Assembly (NCBI RefSeq): GCF_037892605.1
Contig: NZ_JBBKTU010000001.1
Coordinates: 4,030,001-4,094,000 of the forward strand
DNA length: 64,000 nucleotides
From: Lacibacter sp. H407
GTDB lineage: Bacteria > Bacteroidota > Bacteroidia > Chitinophagales > Chitinophagaceae
Reading direction: 5' to 3'
Positions 1 to 7,464 of the stretch are shown one piece after another. How positions within the stretch are numbered: position 1 is the first letter of the stretch; the number at the start of each line of letters is the position of its first letter. The translations under genes and the position numbers were made by a program. A model generated the notes under the pieces. The model worked only from the letters and a program-made list of their open reading frames with translations. It did no database searches and was not told the DNA's origin.

Positions 1-372
1 GCCTTTGATATGTTCCAGATTTTTATTTACATCAATCATCACAACGCCTGCTGAGCGTGCATACGGATACGTGAGATAAACAGCATTGCGAAGCCTCGTC
101 CAACTGGCCCAGTATTTCGCCGCATCTTTCGGATTACCACCCCACACCAACACTTCGCCCATTTCCCTTCCGCCGATGATCTCTCCATCGATGATCATCG
201 CTTTTACAAAAACGGTATCATTGGGACCGTACTCAACTTTGATGGTTTGTTTTGTGGGAATTGAATCCGGATGCGACGGTAACGGAGCTCCCTGCCCGAG
301 TGCAGATAAACTGCCCAGCAGAAGAAACCCTAAGAGTACAGATAAATGTGATATTCGTTTCCGGCGATTCAT
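1..372 (-). CDS. DUF4294 domain protein, 3' end outside the window
   Basis: Reading the complementary strand from an ATG at 372 gives an uninterrupted 124-codon frame that runs off the window edge, so the C-terminus is missing. The first ~27 residues form a signal peptide (basic start, then a Leu/Gly-rich core ending SALGQG), so the product is exported. Around residues 83-105 is the segment YWASWTRLRNAVYLTYPYAR, which matches the conserved core of DUF4294 (typically R-L-R-x-N-V-x-x-x-Y-P-Y-A). DUF4294 is a Bacteroidetes family of unknown function. The plus-strand frame over the same bases is only its antisense shadow. Confident of the family, no function assigned. Confidence 0.85.
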   Translation of the reverse strand, partial: MNRRKRISHLSVLLGFLLLGSLSALGQGAPLPSHPDSIPTKQTIKVEYGPNDTVFVKAMIIDGEIIGGREMGEVLVWGGNPKDAAKYWASWTRLRNAVYLTYPYARSAGVVMIDVNKNLEHIKG

Positions 373-657
373 TGACAGTGTAAATTAAGCATTCTCACCT
401 GTTAATACAACAGACAGGAAGAATGTAACCGAAGCTGCCTTGTGAAGATTTTCTTAAAAAAATTACCAGCTCTTGACTGCAAGCGAATACAGGAATCCGT
501 TGCTGTAGCATACCGAAGGCCTCCGGCATTCGGCCATATTTTGCGCAATAACCGATTTATCTCTTTTTGTTGAGTTTAAGAACATGTTTTTCACGAAGAT
601 GGAATGTATATTTAGATGCGTTAGCCAAGTCTAAAGGGCACTCTAATAACGACTATA

Positions 658-1068
658 TTGAATCTGAAAAATCTATTTGCAAAACTTTTTTCTTTAAAAA
701 GACCTCATCCCGAGCCCAACAACTTGACCTCGGGAAAGACGTTTGATGAAAAATTAAATGATATTGGCTGTTTTCAATACGACGACGAAGGCTTCTCGAT
801 CAACTACGGGGATTTTTCTAAAAAAATGAAATGGGATGAAATAACAGAGATAAACGTTTATAAAGCTGATTTAATGACAATTGACAGAATAGAAATGGAA
901 ATTGTTTATACGGACAAAATGTTCATGATAAGTGAGGATTTGCCCGGCTGGTATCAATTTGTAATTAAAACAAAAAGCATATTCCCTTCAATTCCAAATG
1001 ACTGGGACATGGAAATTGTTCAACCGCCTTTTGCAACAAATTACAGAACCATTTACAGCAAGGGATAA
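658..1068 (+). CDS. Hypothetical protein, 136 aa
   Basis: The frame opens with TTG at 658 and there is no in-frame ATG nearby, so the start is uncertain. The protein is soluble with no signal peptide or membrane segment. A central stretch (KMKWDEITEINVYKADL, then a strand-rich region ending EDLPGWYQFV) resembles small Bacteroidetes proteins of unknown function that look like a compact beta-rich domain. I do not recognise a function. The gene is visibly more AT-rich than ccmF next door and stands alone, convergent with ccmF. The hairpin at 1093-1135 separates the two. It could be an acquired gene or a small immunity-type protein, but nothing in the sequence proves that. Confidence 0.6.
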   Translation: MNLKNLFAKLFSLKRPHPEPNNLTSGKTFDEKLNDIGCFQYDDEGFSINYGDFSKKMKWDEITEINVYKADLMTIDRIEMEIVYTDKMFMISEDLPGWYQFVIKTKSIFPSIPNDWDMEIVQPPFATNYRTIYSKG

Positions 1069-1092
1069 CAAAACCTTACAACAACGATATAA

Positions 1093-1135
1093 AAAGCTGA
1101 AGCGAATTTGAAAAACACAAATCCGCTTCAGCTTT
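1093..1135 (-). terminator. Rho-independent terminator of ccmF
   Basis: An 18-bp stem with one mismatch (left arm 1093-1110, right arm 1118-1135) and a 7-nt loop lies between two convergent genes. On the minus strand the stem is followed by a T5 run, so it mainly ends the ccmE-ccmF transcript. On the plus strand it may also stop the hypothetical gene. Confidence 0.8.
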
Positions 1136-1160
1136 ACAATCAACTTCACCTTTACCTCCA

Positions 1161-3629
1161 TCAAACCTTCTTCAACTCAGACTTCCTGTTCTTCTGAATA
1201 TGATTCCAGGTGGCAAGCAGAAAACCGATTGTCATTACAAGTATACCCAACCACAACACATTGATGGCCGGGAATTGATACGCTTTTAAAGTCACATACT
1301 CCAGTACCGAGTTACTTTCTTTTACACCCAGGTTAATTCCATCTTTATCAGCACCTGTAAAGGCCAGAATGAGACTTTGTGAAATAACCGTATCTGCTAC
1401 CGGACGAATATTGTTACCACTTAATACAAGCAATGGCTCAGCAGTATACTTGCTGCTGTCTTTCGCATACACAGTGATCTTGGCAGCAAATACAGAATCG
1501 GTTGATTGATACGATACATTCTTCCGCTTAATATCCCGCCCCACTTCATCCAGCACAAGAAATCCCTGTGAATAGAAAACCGTATCGCCTGGTTTTATTT
1601 TGTTGTCTTTAAAAGTGGATGTATCCTTATTCTTATCAGGATTTGGCAATGACGTGATATAGGTAAACACATCTTTGTGGATGTAATGTTTACTGTCTGG
1701 ATTTGCCATGATGCCTTCGTTGCCTTTGAAGTTCACAAACGCATCTGGATACAATGTAAATCCTTCTTCTTTGTTCTTGTATTGAAAATGTATTTTGAAA
1801 TATTGCTTGGGATCAGATGGATGTGTGGAATCGCCTTGATAGGTAACCATGTAACGACCCATATCGGTTGCAATACCTTTTACAAGCGTTAAATTCTCAG
1901 CAGGATTTTCCTGGCTTTGCTCCCCAAAATTCACCATGATGCCGCTGGTGTTCCAACTCAATACTTCTTTCTTGGAAGCAGAAACAAGAATGCCCAAGAG
2001 TGTTAAACCAAATCCAACGTGTGCAATGGATGCACCGGCTTTGATCATTTTTCCTTTGATGCCGGTTACGATATACATGCCGTTTGCGATGATCGAATAC
2101 ACCGCTGCAAAAATACTGAGGTGAATAGCAGCTAAAAATCCAACACCATACTTGGTATAGTTGATATCGCCAAAAATGCTGATGCTGAGCGAAGCGATCA
2201 AGGCTATCAGTGTGGGCAACCAAATTGATTTAATAAACGCAGCACGGCTGGTTTGTTTGTATTTCAAATACTGACCAATAGCGGTAAGCATTGCAATTAC
2301 AAACGAAAACAGGATCAATACCTTATTATAGGAGTACTCAATATCCTGCGCCGGAGCGTATTTGGTTCCGAAAATTTTATTGATAACAGGCAGCGATGTT
2401 TTACCGATAATAAATACAGCCGAAATAAAGAACAACAATGAACCCACAAACAACCAGAACTCACGTGCACTGATCGCCTCTTCTTTTACAATGGTGGGAA
2501 TTTGTTTGTACCGCAAACCAAACAGCAGCAATGAAGGCACAACAAAGATCAACAGGAAAGTAAGCAACTGTGCATTCATTCCCAGATCAGTGAAAGCATG
2601 TACGCTGGTATCGCCCAAAATACCACTACGGGTTAAGAAGGTAGAATAAATAATGAACAGGAATTGCAGAATAAAGAACAGGAATGTTGCCCGTAACGAA
2701 TGACCGGTGTGTTTATAGGCAATCAAAGTATGTATGCCACAAATCGAGATCAACCAGGGCACAAGCGATGCATTCTCTACCGGATCCCATGCCCAGTAAC
2801 CACCAAAGGTCAAGCTTTCGTAAGCCCACGCCGCACCCATCATAATACCCAGCCCTAAAATACCGGCACTGAACAACGCCCACGGACGGGCGGGTAATAC
2901 CCAACCTCCATAATCTTTTTTCCAAAGTCCGGCAATGGCAAAGGCAAACGGCACCAATGTACTTGCAAAGCCGAGGAAAAGAACCGGCGGGTGAATCGTC
3001 ATCCAATAGTTTTGTAACAAAGGATTCAATCCATTTCCATCACGAATAAAGCTGAGGTAATCGCTGCGCAAATGCCCTTCCGAATCAAACCCGATCGGGA
3101 ATTGTTCGGGGCTCAGCATGCCTTGATCACGCATCAACACAAACGGATTACTACCTATTTTAAAATCAAAGAAATAAATACCTATTACCATGGTAGCCAA
3201 TGCAAACTGCATAAAACTAATCGTGGTCATAACAGGCGCTTCCCATTTCTTTTCACGCAAAATGATGATGCCGCCGAGCACACAATGCCAGAAACTCCAG
3301 AGGAGAAAACTACCCTCCTGCCCTTCCCAAAAACAAGCCAGGATATATTGCATTGGCAACTGATAATTGCTGTGCTGCCATGCATATTTGTATTCAAACC
3401 GATGATTGGAAATAATAAAATAGAGCGCCACGAAAATGCCGATCACCGAAATGATCTCGGCCAGGAACGATACCCGGGCGATCCGTTTCCAGTTTTGCTG
3501 CACCGTTGGTATGTGCGATTGTGTTGCTTTGAAATAAGCAATAGTGGCAAGCAGGGAAGCAACAAAAGAGAGAACCGCTAAGAAATTTCCTATTTGTCCG
3601 GGTAGTAATTGTTCACCTATAAATGGCAT
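1161..3629 (-). CDS. ccmF: Cytochrome c maturation heme lyase CcmF
   Basis: Integral inner-membrane subunit of the System I heme lyase, which joins heme delivered by CcmE to the CxxCH cysteines of apocytochrome c on the periplasmic side. The 822-aa protein is highly hydrophobic with more than ten membrane segments. It carries the tryptophan-rich heme-handling motif WAWDPVENASLVPWL at residues 279-293, an upstream MTIHPPVLFLGF (His213), and CFWEGQEGSFLLW near residue 100. A large loop (~570-790) precedes the final membrane helix, as in the family. ccmE lies 88 bp upstream on the same strand, forming a two-gene unit, while ccmA-D are not in this window. A terminator follows directly. Length is longer than the ~650 aa of proteobacterial CcmF, due to the C-terminal loop. 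Confidence 0.93.
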   Translation of the reverse strand: MPFIGEQLLPGQIGNFLAVLSFVASLLATIAYFKATQSHIPTVQQNWKRIARVSFLAEIISVIGIFVALYFIISNHRFEYKYAWQHSNYQLPMQYILACFWEGQEGSFLLWSFWHCVLGGIIILREKKWEAPVMTTISFMQFALATMVIGIYFFDFKIGSNPFVLMRDQGMLSPEQFPIGFDSEGHLRSDYLSFIRDGNGLNPLLQNYWMTIHPPVLFLGFASTLVPFAFAIAGLWKKDYGGWVLPARPWALFSAGILGLGIMMGAAWAYESLTFGGYWAWDPVENASLVPWLISICGIHTLIAYKHTGHSLRATFLFFILQFLFIIYSTFLTRSGILGDTSVHAFTDLGMNAQLLTFLLIFVVPSLLLFGLRYKQIPTIVKEEAISAREFWLFVGSLLFFISAVFIIGKTSLPVINKIFGTKYAPAQDIEYSYNKVLILFSFVIAMLTAIGQYLKYKQTSRAAFIKSIWLPTLIALIASLSISIFGDINYTKYGVGFLAAIHLSIFAAVYSIIANGMYIVTGIKGKMIKAGASIAHVGFGLTLLGILVSASKKEVLSWNTSGIMVNFGEQSQENPAENLTLVKGIATDMGRYMVTYQGDSTHPSDPKQYFKIHFQYKNKEEGFTLYPDAFVNFKGNEGIMANPDSKHYIHKDVFTYITSLPNPDKNKDTSTFKDNKIKPGDTVFYSQGFLVLDEVGRDIKRKNVSYQSTDSVFAAKITVYAKDSSKYTAEPLLVLSGNNIRPVADTVISQSLILAFTGADKDGINLGVKESNSVLEYVTLKAYQFPAINVLWLGILVMTIGFLLATWNHIQKNRKSELKKV

Positions 3630-3717
3630 GTTCAGATAATTGGTTCAAAAAACAGTTTACAAGATGGTTGGAGAAAACAGGCATTGCCGTTTTCCTGTAA
3701 TGAGGCAACGGATGAGC

Positions 3718-4125
3718 TTATTTTGAAACTGTGCTGATCTTTGTTTTTTCATCAACGTACTTACTCGGGCACTTGATGAGAATATCGTCACACAAAAATG
3801 CACTGTCGGTCATTTTTCCTTTCAGCACCATCCGTTCGCTACGCTCCATATCGGTTGGTGGCTTCCCTTTCATGTACACCACTTTTGTAGCACCACCCAG
3901 TGAATCTTTAATGTGAAAGCTGAGATAGTTGGGGTTTTTCAACGCATCGTATTCGATCTGTTTGCCATTGGCTGTATCCAGCTTGGCGATCAGGTGTAAA
4001 AACTTTCCGGGCTTGGCCTTGGCTGAATCGATCGTATCGTAGGTTGAAAGGTCGCTCATGGTGCTTATCAATATACCAATGGCCACTGCAATTACTACTA
4101 AAATCAGGATATGTGACGTCTTCAT
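3718..4125 (-). CDS. ccmE: Heme chaperone CcmE, CxxxY variant
   Basis: Periplasmic heme chaperone that receives heme and passes it to CcmF. The 135-aa product has one N-terminal membrane anchor (residues ~5-23, ILILVVIAVAIGILIS) and an OB-fold domain. The heme-binding motif, HxxxY in E. coli, reads CPSKY here, so the attachment residue is Cys. The same substitution is known in deltaproteobacterial and archaeal CcmE and seems normal in Bacteroidetes. The start is supported by a GAGGAG ribosome site just upstream and by a TAACTTTG -7 box at 4149-4156. It is the first gene of the ccmE-ccmF unit and diverges from the arginase-family gene. Confidence 0.9.
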   Translation of the reverse strand: MKTSHILILVVIAVAIGILISTMSDLSTYDTIDSAKAKPGKFLHLIAKLDTANGKQIEYDALKNPNYLSFHIKDSLGGATKVVYMKGKPPTDMERSERMVLKGKMTDSAFLCDDILIKCPSKYVDEKTKISTVSK

Positions 4126-4148
4126 CTGCTCCTCGTTTTTGTGCAGCG

Positions 4149-4156
4149 CAAAGTTA
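4149..4156 (-). promoter_or_regulatory. -7 promoter element of ccmE
   Basis: On the minus strand this reads TAACTTTG, an exact match to the Bacteroidetes -7 consensus TAnnTTTG. It lies about 24 bp upstream of the ccmE start codon. No convincing TTG is found at the ideal -33 distance, so the call rests on the -7 box and position. Confidence 0.55.
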
Positions 4157-4348
4157 GACCAAAAACAAGTTGCTTTATGGCCTGTTTCAGATTAAAACAC
4201 ATAATATTGGATAGATGGTGTTAAAGCTTGCAATAACTGTACAGATAGTTATTTGAATTGTGGACAATGTATCCTCTTTACCGCCTCAACAATAAACTCA
4301 CAACTGATCACTTTCCCCGCTGTGCAAAACTTTCCATGCAACTATGCC

Positions 4349-4375
4349 TTGGTGTTGTGCAGTCTATTACCTTTG
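4349..4375 (+). promoter_or_regulatory. Promoter of the arginase-family gene
   Basis: TTG at 4349-4351, 16 bp, then TACCTTTG at 4368-4375, a near-ideal Bacteroidetes -33/-7 pair. Transcription should start around 4381-4384. That excludes the upstream in-frame starts and fixes translation at 4396 or 4402. Confidence 0.65.
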
Positions 4376-4401
4376 CAAACTCTTTTCAAATAGTAATGAT
4401 C

Positions 4402-5448
4402 ATGGCCGATCTATCCGGGTTTGACCCCAACAGTGCGGGGAACCCCAACTACAACATATTCGGACTTCCTTTTTCAGAAGAAGATGCAGACCTCGTTGTG
4501 TTTCCCGTTCCATGGGAAGTAACCGTAAGCTACAAAGCAGGTACAGCCCGGGCTCCCGAACATATTTATCGTGCCAGCCTCCAGGTTGATCTGCATGATA
4601 ATGATACCAACGATGCATGGCGACGTGGTATTTATATGCGTGACTTAGATCGGAAGATCCTCCTTAAAAGCGATTACCTCCGCAAAGAAGCAGAACTCTA
4701 TATTAATTATATATCGCAGGGTGAAAATGTGAACGATAACAAGTTCATGTGCAAAACACTTAAAGAAGTGAATGAAGGAAGTTTGTTCCTCAACAACTGG
4801 GTGTACGAACAAACCAAAGAATTACTGGCGAAAGGAAAATTGGTAGCACTGCTCGGTGGCGACCACAGCACACCACTTGGTTACTTCAAAGCCATTGCAG
4901 AAAAGTTTGGCGATTTTGGTATCCTGCAAATTGATGCACATCTGGATCTGCGTGAATCATATGAAGGATTCAAGTATTCGCATGCATCGGTTATGTTCAA
5001 TGCACTCAATGAAATTCCGGAACTGAAAAAATTGGTGCAGGTGGGCGTTCGTGATTATGGCGACAACGAATGGAAGATCGTATGCGACAGCAACTATCGC
5101 ATTGTTCCTTACCTCGATCGAGACATGAAGGAGCGCCAGTACGAAGGACAAACCTGGAAACAAATTGCAGATGAAATAGTCGAGCATCTGCCTGCCAATG
5201 TTTATATCAGTTTTGATATTGATGGCTTGGATCCGAAGCTTTGCCCACATACGGGTACGCCGGTAATGGGTGGATTGGAAACGGAACAAACCTTTTATCT
5301 CTTCCGCAAAATCATCACCAGTGGACGAAAACTCATTGGCTTCGACTTGAACGAAGTTGGCATCAGCACTACCGAATGGGATGAAAATGTAGGTGCACGG
5401 GTATTATACAAACTTTGTAATATGTTATTGGCTTGTAATCCAAAATAA
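4402..5448 (+). CDS. Arginase/agmatinase-family ureohydrolase
   Basis: A binuclear manganese hydrolase of the arginase/agmatinase/formimidoylglutamase superfamily that cleaves a guanidino or formimino group. All metal ligands are visible: His155 in GGDHS, Asp178/His180/Asp182 in DAHLD, and Asp272/Asp274 in SFDIDGLDP. The 348-aa length is slightly above the usual ~300-320. The open frame extends upstream to 4258, but a promoter at 4349-4375 means that part is not translated. ATG at 4402 (MADLSGF) or 4396 is the start. It stands alone with its own terminator, so context does not reveal the substrate. Agmatinase, arginase and formimidoylglutamase all remain possible. Confidence 0.88.
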   Translation: MADLSGFDPNSAGNPNYNIFGLPFSEEDADLVVFPVPWEVTVSYKAGTARAPEHIYRASLQVDLHDNDTNDAWRRGIYMRDLDRKILLKSDYLRKEAELYINYISQGENVNDNKFMCKTLKEVNEGSLFLNNWVYEQTKELLAKGKLVALLGGDHSTPLGYFKAIAEKFGDFGILQIDAHLDLRESYEGFKYSHASVMFNALNEIPELKKLVQVGVRDYGDNEWKIVCDSNYRIVPYLDRDMKERQYEGQTWKQIADEIVEHLPANVYISFDIDGLDPKLCPHTGTPVMGGLETEQTFYLFRKIITSGRKLIGFDLNEVGISTTEWDENVGARVLYKLCNMLLACNPK

Positions 5449-5471
5449 GAATATGTAATTGGGTATTGTAC

Positions 5472-5504
5472 AATGGATTCATCAATGATGGATCCATTTT
5501 TTTT
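5472..5504 (+). terminator. Terminator of the arginase-family gene
   Basis: Stem AATGGAT (5472-5478) with ATCCATT (5492-5498), then a run of eight T ending at 5504, 24 bp after the stop codon. This is a standard rho-independent form on the plus strand. Confidence 0.75.
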
Positions 5505-5568
5505 GAACAGGAATGAGAAAGCGATCGAATCATCATATCTCATTTTATTATCAACTAAAGTAGCGGAC

Positions 5569-5626
5569 AAAAAAAAGGCCGTCCCTGAAAAGAGTCGGCC
5601 GTTGCTAACCTATGAAAAACACCTAC
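5569..5626 (-). ncRNA. Putative small RNA, copy 1 of a tandem pair
   Basis: No protein gene fits this part of the 770-bp gap. A 50-bp block at 5576-5625 recurs unchanged exactly 200 bp downstream. On the minus strand it reads as a complete transcription unit: a near -7 box (TATATTG, 5630-5636), about 25 nt of unpaired leader containing TAGGTG and TAGGTT, then stem GGCCG-A-CTC / GGG-A-CGGCC with a short loop, followed by T8. Only the transcribed part is conserved between copies, while flanks and promoter differ. That is expected for an RNA under selection. The leader is complementary to a typical Bacteroidetes start region (CCTATGAAAAACACC), so an mRNA-pairing role is possible but unproven. 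Confidence 0.6.
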
Positions 5627-5767
5627 GTGCAATATAGAGCAAAAAAGAATTAGTTGTGTGGTTTAAAAAGACATTCTAAACTGATGCCGAAAAAACTGAC
5701 AATTGAATGATAAAACAAGGAAACAAAAAGTGGAGTGGATGGCAGTAAGCTATGCAAGAGTTGGTAT

Positions 5768-5826
5768 AAAAAAATAGGCCGTCCCTGAAAAGAGTCGGCC
5801 GTTGCTAACCTATGAAAAACACCTAT
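5768..5826 (-). ncRNA. Putative small RNA, copy 2 of a tandem pair
   Basis: Second copy of the unit at 5569-5626, identical over 50 bp (5776-5825). Here the -7 box is perfect: TACTTTTG on the minus strand (5831-5838). Transcription would begin near 5825, so the predicted RNA is about 57 nt ending in the GGCCG/CGGCC hairpin and a T-rich tail (5768-5775). A plus-strand reading gives tiny unrelated peptides (13 and ~43 codons) after a shared ATGAAAAACACCTA, which argues against a coding role. I do not recognise the RNA family. An Rfam covariance search would decide. Confidence 0.6.
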
Positions 5827-6002
5827 GATGCAAAAGTAGATGCCTGCAACGAACTTTTTTGTAGTATAAATTCGATAATTGCCATTTTGAAAAAAAAGTT
5901 TGTCTCACTCAAATTTATTGTTTCATGTAATACTGCCTGGCTGTAAACAGCCCCTCTATGCAATGGTTACAATGGTGTGCAGATTCTTTTTTTTGAAAAG
6001 CT

Positions 6003-6031
6003 TTGCCAGCTTCAGAATTCTTATATCTTTA
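6003..6031 (+). promoter_or_regulatory. Promoter of the 82-aa gene, long leader
   Basis: TTG at 6003-6005, 18 bp, TATCTTTA at 6024-6031 (one base off TAnnTTTG). Transcription would start near 6037, giving a ~180-nt untranslated leader before the ATG at 6221. Confidence 0.5.
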
Positions 6032-6220
6032 CAACGCCTCAATCAGATTACCCGGCGCACATCAGTTAGTAAGCTTTTGTCTCTTTGTTGCCGGTTGTAA
6101 AAAAGTCCGTTTCGTTCGCATTCAGTTTATTGTCCCGGATCAGTATCAGTTAATCAGTTCGTTGTTCAAAGCCTCGCTGTTAGTAGTTATTTATTAGTTC
6201 ACACTTTTAAACTTAATACT

Positions 6221-6469
6221 ATGAAGCTTTCTGATTTTATTCTGTTAGATGAGGAGAAAAAAACATCAGCCGTTTTGCACCAGGGTATTTTAGTAGGTAA
6301 GCGACAGCTTCGCCAGTGTATGATCTTTTTGTTTCAACTGGAAGGTTATTATGTTGAGACCTGGTGTAATTATGAGAACAAAGCCATCGAGGAATTCAGA
6401 GTGTTTGATAATACACAATTATTACAACCCTATCTGGAAACCATTTCCCTGAAAGGTTTGTTGGCATAA
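6221..6469 (+). CDS. Small hypothetical protein, 82 aa
   Basis: The frame starts with ATG at 6221 after an AT-rich leader and encodes a soluble, rather acidic 82-aa protein (MKLSDFILLDEEKK...). There is no signal peptide, membrane segment or known motif. The middle (LFQLEGYYVETWCNYENKAIEEFRVF) looks like a small alternating-strand domain. It resembles short conserved Chitinophagaceae proteins of unknown function, but I cannot name a family. It stands between the putative small RNAs and the RNA-binding protein gene, with a 19-bp perfect hairpin after it that may end its transcript. The long leader suggests post-transcriptional control. Confidence 0.65.
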   Translation: MKLSDFILLDEEKKTSAVLHQGILVGKRQLRQCMIFLFQLEGYYVETWCNYENKAIEEFRVFDNTQLLQPYLETISLKGLLA

Positions 6470-6520
6470 TGGAGCACAGCAATTCACTTTCGTTCGGATT
6501 TCTGTTCTTGTACCAACCGA

Positions 6521-6563
6521 TACCAAAACTCTTATTTCATAAACTGAAATAAGAGTTTTGGTA
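6521..6563. repeat. Perfect 19-bp inverted repeat
   Basis: Arms 6521-6539 and 6545-6563 are exact reverse complements with a 5-nt spacer (TAAAC). There is no T run after it on either strand, so it is not a standard terminator. Its right arm overlaps the TTG -33 box (6558-6560) of the promoter for the RRM protein gene, so it could be an operator or a cruciform as well as a transcript end for the 82-aa gene. Confidence 0.85.
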
Positions 6564-6588
6564 CTTTGCATGTATTCTACTACATTTG
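6558..6588 (+). promoter_or_regulatory. Promoter of the RRM protein gene
   Basis: TTG at 6558-6560, 20 bp, TACATTTG at 6581-6588, an exact Bacteroidetes -7 box. Predicted start near 6595 leaves a leader of about 113 nt before the ATG at 6708. A long leader is common for cold-regulated RNA-binding protein genes. Confidence 0.65.
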
Positions 6589-6707
6589 CAATGTTATTTT
6601 GAGTCTAGCATCAGTAATCGTTATTATTCTTCTTTGCATCAGCATCTTAGTTAGTTTCTTACTTCATGTCTTCCTCAAGGATTTATCAATTTTAATTTTA
6701 CAAGAAC

Positions 6708-7016
6708 ATGAACATTTATGTTTCAAACTTGAGCTTCAACGTACAAGATGAAGACTTAAGAGAGTTTTTCACTCCTTACGGAGAAGTTACTTCAGCAAAA
6801 ATCATTAACGACAGAGAGTCAGGGAAATCACGTGGTTTCGGATTCGTTGAAATGAGTGATGATGCTGCTTCTAAAAAAGCTATCGCTGAATTGGATGGCG
6901 CTACAGTTGAAGGCCGTGCCATCAAAGTAGTAGAAGCTAAACCAAAAGAAGATCGTCCTGCTCGCAGCGGCGGTGGTTACAACAACGGCAACAGTTACAA
7001 CAAGAACAGATATTAA
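6708..7016 (+). CDS. RRM-type RNA-binding protein
   Basis: A single RNA recognition motif followed by a Gly/Asn/Tyr-rich tail (102 aa), the layout of bacterial cold-inducible or Rbp-type RNA chaperones. RNP2 is IYVSNL (residues 3-8) and RNP1 is KSRGFGFV (40-47), with the aromatic residues for base stacking at Y4, F43 and F45. The tail from ~residue 80 (RPARSGGGYNNGNSYNKNRY) is disordered. It should bind single-stranded RNA in the cytoplasm. Bacteroidetes lack clear Hfq in many lineages, so such proteins are candidate global RNA binders. It is monocistronic, with its own promoter, a long leader and a strong terminator. Confidence 0.93.
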   Translation: MNIYVSNLSFNVQDEDLREFFTPYGEVTSAKIINDRESGKSRGFGFVEMSDDAASKKAIAELDGATVEGRAIKVVEAKPKEDRPARSGGGYNNGNSYNKNRY

Positions 7017-7038
7017 TCTATAGTTCATTGCCTTTATA

Positions 7039-7063
7039 CAAAGCCCGGTTTATCCGGGCTTTG
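7039..7063. terminator. Terminator after the RRM gene (works on both strands)
   Basis: Perfect 10-bp stem (7039-7048 with 7054-7063), loop TTTAT, followed on the plus strand by a T-rich GTTGTGTT stretch. It also lies just beyond the 3' end of the convergent gene at 7111. Confidence 0.8.
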
Positions 7064-7110
7064 TTGTGTTATATCGGTAACGGAGCACGCTTCTGTTTTA
7101 AATTGATCAG

Positions 7111-7359
7111 TTATTGCTGCTCCCTTCGTACAAGTTCATCTTTGATCTTTTTCAGATTCTGCACATTTGCAATAAACAGCGGAAGAAAAATAACAGGCAA
7201 TATACTAAACACGCCAAAGCCACCTCGTACGGTTAGAAAAACAGAAGCTGCACTCATTAATACGAGTGATATGCCAAGAATGGGTGTTGCTTTTTTCAAA
7301 ACCTCTTCTTTGTTTTTTAATTCACCAATTGTTAATTGATCAAGGGGTTGTTGTGCCAT
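7111..7359 (-). CDS. Small two-helix membrane protein, 82 aa
   Basis: ATG at 7359 (MAQQPLDQLTIGELKNKEEVLKK) is preferred over an in-frame ATG 24 bp upstream, because family members begin with this charged helix. Two hydrophobic segments (residues ~28-45 and ~51-66) follow, then a basic tail. It resembles the Bacteroidetes family often labelled 'redox-active disulfide protein 2', although this protein has no cysteine, so that label carries no functional meaning. Inner-membrane location is inferred. It lies alone between the RRM gene and a secreted hydrolase. Confidence 0.65.
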   Translation of the reverse strand: MAQQPLDQLTIGELKNKEEVLKKATPILGISLVLMSAASVFLTVRGGFGVFSILPVIFLPLFIANVQNLKKIKDELVRREQQ

Positions 7360-7464
7360 GATATTTGTTTTGATGATGAGCAATAGTAAGATAAAGAAAA
7401 AACAGCTGACTGAATTTGTTGCAGAGCCGATATGAAGATCTCATACGAACAAAAACCACTGCAT

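Noticed and set aside
86-388. Plus-strand 100-aa frame at the window start
   Set aside because: It is antisense to the DUF4294 gene, which has a signal peptide and a recognisable domain.
4258-4401. 48-codon N-terminal extension of the arginase-family protein
   Set aside because: A -33/-7 promoter lies inside it, so that part should not be in the mRNA.
6566-6751. Hydrophobic 61-aa frame before the RRM gene
   Set aside because: It begins inside the promoter region and overlaps the RRM start in another frame; the hydrophobic look comes from AT-rich leader DNA.
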